The translations under genes and the position numbers were made by a program. This document shows positions 28,879 to 38,212 of a DNA stretch of 64,000 nucleotides, in pieces. The stretch's first letter is position 1. Each line of letters opens with the position of its first letter. The DNA is from Legionella cherrii (GTDB lineage Bacteria > Pseudomonadota > Gammaproteobacteria > Legionellales > Legionellaceae): the NCBI RefSeq assembly GCF_900635815.1, contig NZ_LR134173.1, forward strand, positions 3,132,001 to 3,196,000, in the 5' to 3' direction. The notes under the pieces were generated by a model. That model did no database searches and was not told the origin of the DNA. It saw only the letters and a list, made by a program, of their open reading frames with translations.

Positions 28879-29868
28879 TTAATTATCTAAACCCAAATTA
28901 TCTTGCTTAAAAATCCTATCAGCACGATAGCTTGAACGAACCAAAGGACCAGAAGCTACCTCGAAAAATCCTTTCTTCAATCCGATCTGTCTTAGCTCAG
29001 CAAAAGCCTCAGGAGTCACATAGCGCGCAATAGGTAAATGGTTTTTTGTCGGTTGTAAGTATTGCCCTAGCGTAAGAATATCTACATTATGTGCTCGTAA
29101 GTCATCCATTGTTTGCACAATTTCTTCATCCGTTTCACCTAAACCTAACATCAAGCTCGTTTTTGTCAATACATCAGGTCGATAACGTTTAGCGTAAGCG
29201 AGTACTTTTAATGTTTGAGTGTAACCCGCTCTATTATCACGAACAGGATGAGTCAACCGCTCTACCGTTTCTACATTTTGTGCAAATACATCAACACCAC
29301 TATCCAGTAACAAGGCAATATCTCTTTCTACACCTTGGAAATCGGGAGTTAATGCTTCTACTTTAGTTTTTGGAGATCTTTGCTTAATTGCTCGTATCGT
29401 ATGCGCGTAATGATTTGCGCCACCATCAGGCAGGTCATCTCTATTCACTGAGGTTAACACGACATAATCTAGATTCATTAATGCTACGGTATTTGCTGTA
29501 TTTTCTGGCTCTTGTGCGTCCAACCAACCATGAGGATTACCAGTGTCTACAGCACAAAAACGACATGCACGAGTGCAAACAGAACCCATTAACATGATTG
29601 TTGCGGTACCATGAGACCAACACTCAGAAATATTAGGGCATTTTGCTTCTTCACAAACAGTAGACAGACGATGTTTTTGCACTTGCTCCTTTACCTGATG
29701 ATATGCGGGAGTAGTATGATTTACCACGCGTAGCCATTTAGGCTTAGGTAAGCGCTCATAAGCATCTCCAGTTGCTTTTACACCATCTTTAATTGCTGTT
29801 ACGCCATGAGATGTTTTATATTTTTGTCCGCTCTCTACAACAACGGGAATATCAATGAGCTTACTCAT
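28879..29868 (-). CDS. lipA: Lipoyl synthase
   Basis: This radical SAM enzyme inserts two sulfurs into protein-bound octanoyl groups to make lipoate for pyruvate and 2-oxoglutarate dehydrogenases. Both iron-sulfur motifs are present: the auxiliary cluster [12 protein letters not shown] near residue 72 and the radical [16 protein letters not shown] near residue 98. The C-terminal RSSYRAD motif, which supplies the serine ligand, is also present. The 329-residue length is normal. AGGTG lies upstream of the ATG. lipB is not adjacent. Confidence 0.97.
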   Translation of the reverse strand: MSKLIDIPVVVESGQKYKTSHGVTAIKDGVKATGDAYERLPKPKWLRVVNHTTPAYHQVKEQVQKHRLSTVCEEAKCPNISECWSHGTATIMLMGSVCTRACRFCAVDTGNPHGWLDAQEPENTANTVALMNLDYVVLTSVNRDDLPDGGANHYAHTIRAIKQRSPKTKVEALTPDFQGVERDIALLLDSGVDVFAQNVETVERLTHPVRDNRAGYTQTLKVLAYAKRYRPDVLTKTSLMLGLGETDEEIVQTMDDLRAHNVDILTLGQYLQPTKNHLPIARYVTPEAFAELRQIGLKKGFFEVASGPLVRSSYRADRIFKQDNLGLDN

Positions 29869-29981
29869 GTTATCACCTGAAAAAACAAAGGTAATGCCAG
29901 CCCCTTTTGAATTAACATTAAATAAGGACCTGAGCTATTACAAACAAAGAGAGATGATAATCCCAAATCATCAAAATAAGA

Positions 29982-31151
29982 TCAAGTCAATTTTAAAAAG
30001 TAACCGCAAATCACCAAGATCAGTAACGTCGCAAGGGATATTCCAAAGTAAGACAATACATAGGGATATGCGATTAGACTGGCCGCAATGGCGATCATAA
30101 ACAATAAGCCAATGTTGGCTAATTTTGTTCGTGATGCAGCAAAACGCTCTATTTTAAGTAAGAGCAAGTAAACCAATAAAATCACGATTAAAGGAAGTAT
30201 ATATACCCCTTGATAAAGCAATTGGTACATATTGGATTGCCAATTCATTAACTGCTGATCATTTAACCATTGTTCAAAGATAGTAGACCAGTTCATGACA
30301 CAAGTTTGTTGATAAATTGTAGTAATCAATCCTAATAAAAAAGCCAATGAAAAATATAAAATTCCTGAAGCCTGTTTTTTTAGAAATTGCATCGCAAAAT
30401 AAAGAGTTATTATTCCTAATAATGCAGCAGGAATACGCAACCATGGCAACAATTCAAAAAACGCATTGGTATAAACCTGTTGAAAGTAATGGACTATTGC
30501 TACTGAAAAAATAAACAGGAGACTCGCGATAAGCTGTTTTTTCTTCTGGGTTTCTATTAAAAGAAAAGCAAGAAATCCTGCGAAGCAAAAAAATGCACAA
30601 GGACTAAAGGAGTCCATAAATGCCAGGGTAATCGTAAACCGCAACCTTGACGGTTTTTCTACTAATCCAGTAATAAATCGATTTGCATTGGCCAAATGTC
30701 GCAATGCATTCACAGTGGCAGGGGTTAACGTACCTTTTTTTTCAATTTGTTGCTTACAATAATTAATCGCATGCAATAAATCTTTACCGGTGGTTTCTGC
30801 TGATGTAAAGCCCACCCACCGTGAATTGCAAAAATAGATTGATGGAACAGAAAAATCATCCATTTGCTGTTCGCTCAATAATTGATAAAAACGGCCTAAA
30901 GCATTTTTATCCTGATTAATATAATACCGCTGAATATGAAAATCAGGATGTTTTGATTCGATATCGCGAAAAAATGCATCAGCCTTTTGACAATGGGGAC
31001 AGGTGGTGGACAAAAATAATTCTATGTTAATCACAACCTTGTTATCAGGACTTTTGGAATACCAATTGGTCGATAATTCAGTTGCCCAAACAGGCGCATT
31101 GAATACCATTAGAATGAGCAGCAATTTGAAGGCTGTTTTCATATGAGTCAT
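29982..31151 (-). CDS. Thioredoxin-fold protein fused to a CcdA/DsbD-like membrane domain
   Basis: This 389-residue protein has a signal sequence (FKLLLILMVFNAPVWA) followed by a thioredoxin-like domain with redox motif CPHC at residues 51-54 and a cis-Pro region SVPS near 101-104. From about residue 170 there are six or more hydrophobic segments, the first holding FSPCAFFCFAGF, the half-motif of CcdA/DsbD-type electron transporters. Another Cys lies in QQTCVMNW. The order suggests electrons pass from the membrane part to the periplasmic CPHC domain, as in DsbD or ScsB. It could reduce or isomerise disulfides of exported proteins. This function is inferred. Confidence 0.75.
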   Translation of the reverse strand: MTHMKTAFKLLLILMVFNAPVWATELSTNWYSKSPDNKVVINIELFLSTTCPHCQKADAFFRDIESKHPDFHIQRYYINQDKNALGRFYQLLSEQQMDDFSVPSIYFCNSRWVGFTSAETTGKDLLHAINYCKQQIEKKGTLTPATVNALRHLANANRFITGLVEKPSRLRFTITLAFMDSFSPCAFFCFAGFLAFLLIETQKKKQLIASLLFIFSVAIVHYFQQVYTNAFFELLPWLRIPAALLGIITLYFAMQFLKKQASGILYFSLAFLLGLITTIYQQTCVMNWSTIFEQWLNDQQLMNWQSNMYQLLYQGVYILPLIVILLVYLLLLKIERFAASRTKLANIGLLFMIAIAASLIAYPYVLSYFGISLATLLILVICGYFLKLT

Positions 31152-31195
31152 AAGTACATTAAAAAAGATACTATATCATCCTAAAAAAAAATCTG

Positions 31196-31636
31196 TTAAT
31201 AGGTATGAATGTAATTTTCTAATTGTTCAATAACTCTAGCCTTGTCCTCCAGTAAATGATAAAGCACATCACCTATCGATAAAATAGCCACAAGTTCATC
31301 GCCTTCATCACGAACGAGTACATGCCTTCTTTTTGTTGCAGTCATCGCCTGCATGGCCTTTTCCACAACATCATTAGTTCTAAGAATAGTGATGTCCTTA
31401 TTGACTACATCTGAAACTTTTCCTTTTTCCAGGTTAATGCACTTATGCAAACAAGACCGTACTATATCACGCTCACTCACGATACCTATTAATTGGTTGT
31501 CATTATCGACTACCACTAATGCCCCAATATCATATTCCGTCATCATATCAATACTTTTTTTAACTGAGTCTTCCGGATGGATATAGATAATTTTTCGTCT
31601 TGGCATTGGCAATGCATTATGAATTAGGTCAGCCAT
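31196..31636 (-). CDS. CBS-domain pair protein
   Basis: The product has 146 residues made almost wholly of two CBS motifs (about 10-70 and 80-142), which together form a Bateman module that binds adenine nucleotides. Recognisable pieces are MTEYDIGALVVVDNDNQLIG followed by IVSERDIVR, and RRHVLVRDEGDELVAILSIG. The ATG at 31636 has GGAG 6 bases upstream, better than the frame's first ATG four codons earlier. Stand-alone pairs of this type are commonly stress- or energy-linked regulators. The target is unknown. A BON lipoprotein gene lies just upstream on the same strand, 65 bases away. Confidence 0.85.
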   Translation of the reverse strand: MADLIHNALPMPRRKIIYIHPEDSVKKSIDMMTEYDIGALVVVDNDNQLIGIVSERDIVRSCLHKCINLEKGKVSDVVNKDITILRTNDVVEKAMQAMTATKRRHVLVRDEGDELVAILSIGDVLYHLLEDKARVIEQLENYIHTY

Positions 31637-31701
31637 TTTATTCTCCATTTGAACACACTTAACCTATCTTATAAATATAGTACAAATGGAGAATATTTAA
31701 G

Positions 31702-32025
31702 CTAAGGACGGATAATTATATTATTTTCAACTGCACGTACACCTGGAACCTGACGGGCTATTTGTTCGGCAATATCACTTTGGCGAATTTTCTTTACATA
31801 TCCAGTAAGAATCACAACATCTTGCCTTGTTTGAACCTGCACATGGGCTATCGCTAGCTCATCATTACGCATCAACGCTTCTTGCACTGTTTGCGCCAAA
31901 TTTGCCCCTTGAGCAATTGAAGGAGTAAACGGTCTAAATATATTGGAAGTTGCCTGATTGGACTGACAACCCGCCAAAGAAAAAAAGAAAAAAACAACCA
32001 GCGTATTAAATAAATACTTTTGCAT
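31702..32025 (-). CDS. BON-domain lipoprotein
   Basis: A 107-residue product starting at ATG 32025, with GGAG at a good distance. The signal peptide ends in lipobox SLAGC, so Cys becomes lipidated. The mature part is one BON domain (about 60 residues: ALMRNDELAIAHVQVQTRQD followed by VVILTGYVKK...VRAVENNIIIRP). BON proteins such as OsmY and DolP bind phospholipids and support envelope integrity. Its closest general analogue is a small periplasmic or outer-membrane stress lipoprotein. The CBS gene downstream may be in the same transcript. Confidence 0.85.
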   Translation of the reverse strand: MQKYLFNTLVVFFFFSLAGCQSNQATSNIFRPFTPSIAQGANLAQTVQEALMRNDELAIAHVQVQTRQDVVILTGYVKKIRQSDIAEQIARQVPGVRAVENNIIIRP

Positions 32026-32348
32026 AAATGTCTCCAATATCGATTCAAACAATCTAGGGGTCTGTTTTCAACTTTACTATCTTGGCCATAATGGCGAATT
32101 GTCAACAGCCCTTTCATACTTAGCGTAACGCTTTATTTTTGTTCTACAGCCTTGGGAAGAGTGAAGCCGTAGTATGGCAAAAACACACAAGTAAAGTGAA
32201 TAGTATGTACTTTAACTGATTAATATACAAATAAATATCTAAGAGACTATACTATTTTATGATAATAATGATGATAAGACTAAGCTCATGAAAAAAATGG
32301 ATCATATCAATCAAAATAAAACGAATCATCACAAATAAAAGAGGAGCC

Positions 32349-32489
32349 ATGTATTTCCCCAAACATTGGTTAAATATTGCCGAACATAGAAAGGGGATTA
32401 TGGTGGATTGCCCTGCTCAAGGTGGGTCAGGTAAGATGGTATCATCCCCTAAGCTTAATAACACTTCAGCTGACGTCCCAGGAAAATAG
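32349..32489 (+). CDS. Possible small protein, 46 residues
   Basis: ATG at 32349 follows GAGGAG with 2-5 bases spacing, and the frame runs 46 codons to TAG (32487-32489), reading MYFPKHWLNIAEHRKGIMVD and ending SADVPGK. It stands 44 bases before cbpA. No family is recognised and composition is unremarkable. Its ribosome site is its best support. It may be a leader or simply chance. Confidence 0.3.
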   Translation: MYFPKHWLNIAEHRKGIMVDCPAQGGSGKMVSSPKLNNTSADVPGK

Positions 32490-32533
32490 GTGTTACTAAA
32501 ATAAAAAATGACTTTTAAATTGAGTATAAAAAC

Positions 32534-33424
32534 ATGGATAAAGACTATTACAAAATAATGGGAGTAAGTGAAGATGCCACTGAAAAAGACATAAAGATGG
32601 CCTATCGAAAACTTGCTCGAAAATACCATCCTGATATCAGTAAAGAACCCAATGCCGAAGAGCAATTTAAAGAAATGGGAGAAGCTTATGAGGTTTTAAG
32701 GGACCCAGTAAAAAGGGCAGAATATGATGCGTTTCGGAAAAATAAAGCATTCCATCAACAAGGCGCACAGAGTCATTGGCGTCCCGAAGATTCGGAACAT
32801 GTATATCGCGGTCCATTAAATGAAGACTTATTCGAGACATTATTTGGACACTCCCGTTATCGGCAGCAACCAATGGCCGGTCAGGACTATCATGGAAAAA
32901 TTAATATCAGCCTCGAAGAAGCATTTGCAGGAACGGTTAAAAACATTCAGATTCCGACTGCGCACGACGCTCAAGTCTCCATGCAAACATTGAAAGTGAA
33001 AATACCCGCAGGAGTTAAATCAGGTCAACAAATTCGTTTGGCTGGCCAAGGTGCACCTGGCATACATGGAGGTCCTCGTGGCGATATTTATTTAACGATA
33101 GATGTTGATAAACATCCCCTTTTTGACGTAATAGATGGTGATATCTACCTCACCCTACCTGTAACTCCTTGGGAAGCGGCTTTAGGAGCAACAATAGTGG
33201 TTCCTACTTTAGGCGGAAAAATCGATTTGAAAATTCCACCGGGATCTCAAGGAGGACAAAAACTAAGATTGAAAAATCGTGGCTTACCGGGTACGACCAC
33301 TGGACATCAATATGTACTTTTAAAAATTATTACTCCGCCGCCAACAACTGAAGAGGCAAAAGAACTCTATAAAAAGATGGCACAGGTAATGCCTTTTAAT
33401 CCACGCGACACGATGGGAGTATAA
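32534..33424 (+). CDS. cbpA: DnaJ-like co-chaperone / curved DNA-binding protein
   Basis: This class II J-domain co-chaperone of DnaK also binds curved DNA. Residues 1-65 are the J domain with the HPD tripeptide ([12 protein letters not shown]). There is no zinc-finger region. Two beta-sandwich substrate domains follow (about 115-285), seen in [19 protein letters not shown] and [19 protein letters not shown]. The 296-residue length is that of CbpA. cbpM follows after 2 bases, the standard arrangement. Confidence 0.95.
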   Translation: MDKDYYKIMGVSEDATEKDIKMAYRKLARKYHPDISKEPNAEEQFKEMGEAYEVLRDPVKRAEYDAFRKNKAFHQQGAQSHWRPEDSEHVYRGPLNEDLFETLFGHSRYRQQPMAGQDYHGKINISLEEAFAGTVKNIQIPTAHDAQVSMQTLKVKIPAGVKSGQQIRLAGQGAPGIHGGPRGDIYLTIDVDKHPLFDVIDGDIYLTLPVTPWEAALGATIVVPTLGGKIDLKIPPGSQGGQKLRLKNRGLPGTTTGHQYVLLKIITPPPTTEEAKELYKKMAQVMPFNPRDTMGV

Positions 33425-33426
33425 GC

Positions 33427-33741
33427 ATGAAGCAAGACAATACAATAATTGGCGTGCTTATTGAAGAAACAACCACTATTTCATTCAATGAGGTATGCCA
33501 AAAATATCATATACCTAAAGAATTATTGATCGAAATGGTCGAATATGGCATTTTTTCAAGCAAAACAACAAAAACAGAGCATCTAAAATTAAACCAAAAA
33601 GATCTGCGTAAAATTGAGTCTGCCTTTCGCCTACACCAAGATTTAGGAATCAATCTTCCAGGGGTAGCACTCGCATTAGAACTCTTGGAAAAAATAGATC
33701 TATTAAATGAAGAGCTTAATATTTTACGAAAACATTTTTGA
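33427..33741 (+). CDS. cbpM: Chaperone modulator CbpM
   Basis: CbpM binds the J domain of CbpA and blocks both its co-chaperone and its DNA-binding activity. The 104-residue protein has the MerR-like helical plan (FNEVCQKYHIPKELLIEMVE followed by YGIF) and a C-terminal helix (LPGVALALELLEKIDLLNEE) typical of the family. It begins 2 bases after the cbpA stop, so the pair is co-translated. A 7-bp hairpin (33789-33806) follows the stop. Confidence 0.92.
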   Translation: MKQDNTIIGVLIEETTTISFNEVCQKYHIPKELLIEMVEYGIFSSKTTKTEHLKLNQKDLRKIESAFRLHQDLGINLPGVALALELLEKIDLLNEELNILRKHF

Positions 33742-34068
33742 TTCGCAAAGTAATTCGCATAGGTGCAATCCAGCAAAATAGAATACCCTCTCCCACTTAT
33801 GGGAGACGGGAGGTACCCTAATCCCCCAGGCACTTTTCCACCCCGCCTTGCCTCATCCCGAGGGTAGCGAGCTTGCTCCCATCGTATATACAAGAGTTCC
33901 ATCTTGGGAATACCTCCTGAACTCGTGATAAGTATGCATTGCGCTGCGCTTCATCCCAACAACAAATCATAAGCTAAATTCTTATAAAAATTACGCAAGC
34001 AGATATTGCTAGACATTGCGAAATGGTAATAGAATGGTTAAAGGATAATCTTTTAACGAAGCAAACCT
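33742..34068. repeat. Intergenic stretch with hairpin and repeat-like sequence
   Basis: No gene is seen here. It contains the hairpin tctccca-ctta-tgggaga at 33789-33806 and a GC-richer stretch of repeat style at about 33810-33960 (tcatcccgagggtagcgagc and following), resembling other palindromic elements of the window. The last 100 bases are AT-rich and probably hold the ftsB promoter. Confidence 0.4.
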
Positions 34069-34339
34069 ATGCGCCCTTTGTTTATCATTTTGATTGTTTC
34101 TCTAGTTGTTTTACAACATAAGTTGTGGCTGGGCGATGGAAATTTGATTCAATGGCATAACCTTGAAAAAAAAACTCGCCGCTCACGAACAGGAAAATAA
34201 TAAATTAACAACCCGTAATCGGGTACTTGAAGCGGATATCAGGGAGTTAAAAAGTGGCGATCAAGCCCTGGAAGAGCAGGCACGGTATGAGCTCGGAATG
34301 GTAAAAGTAAATGAAGTCTATTACCAATTCGTAGATTAG
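34069..34339 (+). pseudogene. ftsB: Cell division protein FtsB, frame broken at an A9 run
   Basis: FtsB is the small bitopic divisome protein that joins FtsL and FtsQ. From ATG 34069 the frame reads MRPLFIILIVSLVVLQHKLW (membrane helix) then GDGNLIQWHNLEKK. At the nine As of 34166-34174 the frame is lost and a stop follows at 34198. With eight As it continues LAAHEQENNKLTTRNRVLEA, then the coiled coil and the typical ending DQALEEQARYELGMVKVNEV up to TAG 34339, giving 89 residues. This is a normal FtsB. Because ftsB is essential, a sequencing error in the homopolymer or slippage at A9 is more likely than true loss. It was found by eye in two frames. Confidence 0.85.
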
Positions 34340-34545
34340 AAGTAATCGCTCAAGCCTCATTCTGACATTGATTCAAACGTTTAGACTTACTCACATCCTG
34401 CGCTTAAATAGAACCATTCTCTATAGACACTGAACACAGAATAAATCCATCATGAGGCTCTGTTCAGGAGTATACTTGAATCGTGATGAACGTTTGGATT
34501 TGAACGCAAATACAGCCTTTCGGTGCATGAGGCACTGTATTTGCA

Positions 34546-35427
34546 TCAAGCAGTCAATAATTCGAGATGGTTAGGTGGTTGCTTATTCCATAGACTCAAT
34601 ACAAATCCGCCTCCCCCAGATCCTGTTGGTTTTACGGCGAGCGCCCCTTCTGCGCTCAGCCAATTCATATGTTGTTGCAAACTTTCACTAACTAGATTCC
34701 ATTGATAAAAGCAATCAGCAGCTTTATTAATTGCTTGGGCTAAAGAAGTTATTGCATCTGCGCCACCCTGCTCTAAAGCAGCTCTTGCTTCTTCAACCGC
34801 ATCAACCATTTGTTCATCAATTTGTTGAGCCAAAATAGGATTATTAGTCCATAAGTTCTGAACTTGATGAATACAATGCGATGTAATGCCAATCTGTTTG
34901 CATGAAGACAAAAAAAACTGTGGGTAAATTTTTTGCTCCAGTGGCATAATAGATCCCGATTTAAAATAAACCCCTTTATCAGTAGCAACTCCAGCAACAT
35001 CAAGTCCGCTGCTTTTTCCATGGAATAAATGTTCTAGTTCTTTTGCAAAATCATTACATTGATCTTGCTCTATCATTTTTTGCGCACAAAACCAACGACT
35101 CATTGCCACACAAAGAGCTGCTGAAGCGCCCATACCAGCTCCCACAGGGATCGTGCTGTCTAAATGAAAATAGCCACCTATTTGGTTTAAAGAGCGTCCT
35201 AATAAGTGCATTCCATGCTCTAGCACGCTCCAAAACAACAGTTGCATATCAGCACCGCTGCTCCCTGCATAATCAGCTCCTAAAGAAGACCCTGCCGCAG
35301 AATAATTGAGCGTTAATTTCTTTTCCTTAATTGGAAATACTAAGGCTGGATGTCCTCGTACTACAGCATGTTCACCTGCTAAAATCCACTTACCAAAAGT
35401 TGTAGTTTCAAAATCAAAGAACGTCAT
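34546..35427 (-). CDS. mvk: Mevalonate kinase
   Basis: This GHMP-family kinase phosphorylates mevalonate. The N-terminus FGKWILAGEHAVVRGHPALV is the classic mevalonate kinase start (G-K-[ilv]-L-x-GEH-x-V). The ATP-binding GHMP motif is IPVGAGMGASAALCVA, and the C-terminal motif is VKPTGSGGGGFVLSL. Length is 293 residues. It overlaps mvaD by 14 bases. With mvaD here and HMG-CoA reductase plus phosphomevalonate kinase at 43-45 kb, it supplies isopentenyl diphosphate by the mevalonate route, which is unusual for gammaproteobacteria but known in Legionella and Coxiella. Confidence 0.92.
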   Translation of the reverse strand: MTFFDFETTTFGKWILAGEHAVVRGHPALVFPIKEKKLTLNYSAAGSSLGADYAGSSGADMQLLFWSVLEHGMHLLGRSLNQIGGYFHLDSTIPVGAGMGASAALCVAMSRWFCAQKMIEQDQCNDFAKELEHLFHGKSSGLDVAGVATDKGVYFKSGSIMPLEQKIYPQFFLSSCKQIGITSHCIHQVQNLWTNNPILAQQIDEQMVDAVEEARAALEQGGADAITSLAQAINKAADCFYQWNLVSESLQQHMNWLSAEGALAVKPTGSGGGGFVLSLWNKQPPNHLELLTA

Positions 35428-36361
35428 AATTCCCTACTAAATAATCACGTTTAAATTCACGTGCTAAGTCTGCCTGGTTGGAACGATATAATAAATGAAT
35501 GTTTGGTCCAGCATCCATGGTTACTATGGGGCCATCGCCTTTTTTATTCCAAAAATTTTCTAAGTGATGCAGGAGGTCGGTACAACTTTCCGTCATGTAA
35601 GTAAAAGGTTGTTCGCAAGTAGTAAACAAACGATGCATATCTTGAAATTCTTTCCAGCAGATTTGATATGCGGCAGTCCAATCTTCCGTCATTAAAGCAT
35701 CTAATAAAAGCTTTAGGTTCTCTCTTGCTCTTTGGCTACGTGTTTCATAAAAAGGACTACTCTTTACTCGTTGATGGGCTTCACTCGAAGGGACTTCTTT
35801 CTTTTTATTACTTATCACGACACCTTGGTAAATTAATTCTTGATAAGGCAAATCCACTTCTTTAACTTCATTGTCATCCCATAAAGCCCAAGGAGAATAA
35901 AAAGATCGACACGATGAACCTGATCCCAAACGGCTTAGCTGGGCTTGTTCATCGATAGAAGGCATAGGCTTATTGGTTAGCTCACTCAAAGCCACAACAG
36001 CACAGCGCGTTAATGCCGCAAAACTTGAAGCAGAACTTGCCATACCACTACTGTGAGGAAAGTTATTGCACGATTGCACTAAAAAACCACCCTCATAGCC
36101 AAAGTATGTTTTTATGCGAGCTAAATGATCAAGAAATCTTTTTTGACCCTCTGGGGACAGTACAAAATGTTCAATTCCAGCAGGTATTATAAGCGGTTCC
36201 CAAATATCTTTTTTTGAGCTTATTTTTTCAAGCCTGACCGTACTTTTGAGATCGTTTAAAGTATAGGATAGCGATGGGTTATCAGGAGTATTTGCATTAT
36301 CCTTTTTTCCCATATATTTGATCAGAGCAATATTAGCTGGGGCATGGGCTAGCCAATACAT
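35414..36361 (-). CDS. mvaD: Diphosphomevalonate decarboxylase
   Basis: Mevalonate diphosphate decarboxylase makes isopentenyl diphosphate. Family landmarks are APANIALIKYMGKKD at the N-terminus, NNFPHSSGMASSASSFAAL (phosphate-binding loop), GSGSSCRSFYSPWALW, and TMDAGPNIHLLY near the C-terminus. The ATG at 36361 has AAGGAG 6 bases upstream; a start seven codons earlier is open but has no such site. The 315-residue length is normal. Mevalonate kinase follows with a 14-base overlap. Confidence 0.94.
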   Translation of the reverse strand: MYWLAHAPANIALIKYMGKKDNANTPDNPSLSYTLNDLKSTVRLEKISSKKDIWEPLIIPAGIEHFVLSPEGQKRFLDHLARIKTYFGYEGGFLVQSCNNFPHSSGMASSASSFAALTRCAVVALSELTNKPMPSIDEQAQLSRLGSGSSCRSFYSPWALWDDNEVKEVDLPYQELIYQGVVISNKKKEVPSSEAHQRVKSSPFYETRSQRARENLKLLLDALMTEDWTAAYQICWKEFQDMHRLFTTCEQPFTYMTESCTDLLHHLENFWNKKGDGPIVTMDAGPNIHLLYRSNQADLAREFKRDYLVGNYDVL

Positions 36362-36400
36362 ATTTTTCTCCTTGGAATCCATAAATTAGTTCAATGTAGC

Positions 36401-36427
36401 CTGGGTTAAGGCAAAGCCGTAACCCAG
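36401..36427. repeat. Palindromic element, tagcctgggtta type
   Basis: ctgggttaaggc pairs with gccgtaacccag around a three-base loop, with one A-G mismatch. It lies between cpoB and mvaD on the minus strand and may serve as a transcription stop. A shorter relative (cagcctgggtgagctggcaaaacccag) lies at about 41712-41738. Confidence 0.6.
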
Positions 36428-36459
36428 AACTTCAGAGTTACGCATAAAAAATTTATTAA

Positions 36460-37437
36460 TTATATCGTACGTAATCTTGAATTAGCCAATTGAGCAGTAG
36501 GTGTACCAGGATAAGCTCTTACTACTTGTTGCAGGAATTTCTGAGCCTCTTGCTTATTACCTTGTGCAGCATAGGCATAACCAGTCTTTAGCATGCTTGC
36601 TGCAGACTTACTTGAGGTGGGGAATTGTTGTAAAACCACGTTAAAATGTTCTATAGCCTTAGAATAATCTTTTTTAGCTAAATAGAGCTCTCCAAGCCAA
36701 TATTGAGCATTAGCAGTATAACCACCCTTAGGATATTTTTGCACAAATCCATTCATAGCAATTATAGCGTCATCATATCGCTTGTTTTTCACTAATTCAT
36801 AAGCTGCTAAATAGCTAATTTGTTCGTCAGCAGGATTAGCTCTCGAAGTAGAAACAGCAACAGGGGCTGGTATAGAAGCTGATTTACTTGCTTGTATATC
36901 AGACGTGGGTGTAACTGTTTTGGGAGCTGGTTCTTTAGAACCAACGGAAAGATCCAGTGCCGGCTTATTAGCCGATGCTTTATTTGGCGATACTTTCGCA
37001 GAACTGGTTCCGCTTAAACGAGCATCTAAATCTTTATAAAAAGCAACTTGCTGTTGCTGCAACAATTTTAAATCGTGAGCTTGTACTTCTAATTGGCCAC
37101 GGAGTTCTTGTACTTCTTGTTGTAAGCTTTGGATTTTATCAATCAGCTTAGCATTATCTGTAATATTATTATTCGAATCATTTGCTTGATCATCCTTGGC
37201 AAGCGCAGGTTCATCATCCGTTTGGGAATTATCGATGGTGTAATTCTCATTCCGAGCTACATCATACTGTCTACTTTCAGCACCGTACTTTGAGCCAACA
37301 GGCGCTTCATACGCCTGTTGTTCCTCACTAATTGCAAAATTTTCACTATCATCGACCACAGGCGCCTCTGACCAACAGGTCAAAGGAAGGATTAGCATAA
37401 AGCCAGCAGCGATAATGTGTTTTTTGCAATTAATCAT
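36460..37437 (-). CDS. cpoB: Cell division coordinator CpoB (YbgF)
   Basis: This is the periplasmic protein that links Tol-Pal outer-membrane constriction with PBP1B septal synthesis. Its signal peptide is AAGFMLILPLTCWSEA. Residues about 95-140 form a Gln/Leu coiled coil (LQQEVQELRGQLEVQAHDLK) for trimerisation. A Pro/Ser/Lys-rich linker follows, and the C-terminal 120 residues hold three TPR-like repeats (AYELVKNKRYDDAIIAMNGF onward). It overlaps the pal stop by 4 bases, as in the usual tol-pal order. The linker is longer than in E. coli. Confidence 0.92.
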   Translation of the reverse strand: MINCKKHIIAAGFMLILPLTCWSEAPVVDDSENFAISEEQQAYEAPVGSKYGAESRQYDVARNENYTIDNSQTDDEPALAKDDQANDSNNNITDNAKLIDKIQSLQQEVQELRGQLEVQAHDLKLLQQQQVAFYKDLDARLSGTSSAKVSPNKASANKPALDLSVGSKEPAPKTVTPTSDIQASKSASIPAPVAVSTSRANPADEQISYLAAYELVKNKRYDDAIIAMNGFVQKYPKGGYTANAQYWLGELYLAKKDYSKAIEHFNVVLQQFPTSSKSAASMLKTGYAYAAQGNKQEAQKFLQQVVRAYPGTPTAQLANSRLRTI

Positions 37438-37967
37438 CTTGTTGCCTCATAAGTAAATTCAACACGTCGGTTTTGTGCGTGTGATGCTTCATCATGTCCT
37501 AAATTAATTGGACGCTCTTTGCCATAGCTTACGACACGAACTTGTTGTCTGTTCACGCCAGCCATACGTAAAATATCAGCTACGGTATTTGCTCGACGCT
37601 CACCAAGAGCTACGTTATATTCACGGCTACCACGCTCATCAGTATGTCCGGCGACTAACACTCGAGCACCAGGATGAGTCTTCAAATATTCTGCCTGAGC
37701 ATTAACTGATGGTAAATATTTGGGAGCCAAATTACTGTCATCATAGGAGAACAAATACAATTGATTATGGGGTGCCTGAGTTGTATAAGACTCACCTGGT
37801 TCTTGACCAGCAAAATGAGTAAATTGTCCTAGACCTTGAGCAGAAGCCTCAGCTTCGTTCACACCTACTCCTTCAGCACTACCTGGTGCTTTAGAACAAG
37901 CAGCAACTAAAACAGCACTCGCTACAAGCAGACCTAATTTACAAAATGATCCGGCTTTCATCCTCAA
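37434..37967 (-). CDS. pal: Peptidoglycan-associated lipoprotein Pal
   Basis: Pal is the outer-membrane lipoprotein that binds peptidoglycan through an OmpA-like domain and works with TolB. The lipobox is LVAAC at about residues 19-23. The OmpA domain has the signature HPGARVLVAGHTDERGSREY and ALGERRANTV near residues 95-130, with NRRVEF at the end. The 177-residue length is standard. tolQRAB are not upstream here; the preceding 245 bases contain a palindromic element. cpoB follows with a 4-base overlap. Confidence 0.95.
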   Translation of the reverse strand: MRMKAGSFCKLGLLVASAVLVAACSKAPGSAEGVGVNEAEASAQGLGQFTHFAGQEPGESYTTQAPHNQLYLFSYDDSNLAPKYLPSVNAQAEYLKTHPGARVLVAGHTDERGSREYNVALGERRANTVADILRMAGVNRQQVRVVSYGKERPINLGHDEASHAQNRRVEFTYEATR

Positions 37968-38138
37968 TCTCCTTCGTTCTTTTTATTATTGATAAATTTC
38001 AAAATCCCATATAGGGCTCATGGGGGCACATTGTACAATTCTTTTTATTTTTTGGCTACAGTACTATGTGATCATAATTAACCAGATTGTAGTCTTGGTG
38101 CAGTGTCACGAGTTCGGATCTTTTGGGAGATCTCGAGC

Positions 38139-38194
38139 CTAGCGAGGGACCTCCATGCTGTGGCACCTTGTTTCCAACAGAGACCCCTCGCTAG
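38139..38194. repeat. Palindromic intergenic element upstream of pal
   Basis: ctagcgaggg (38139-38148) pairs with ccctcgctag (38185-38194). Flanking gagatctcgag and gactcgcgatg are in the same style as the 19627-19697 element. It lies between pal and the Mla-type operon. Confidence 0.55.
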
Positions 38195-38212
38195 ACTCGC
38201 GATGATACTGCT

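Noticed and set aside
33507..33902. Minus-strand frame covering cbpM and the following repeat
   Set aside because: Mostly antisense to cbpM, with a Gly/Pro/Arg-rich start from repeat sequence; no homology.
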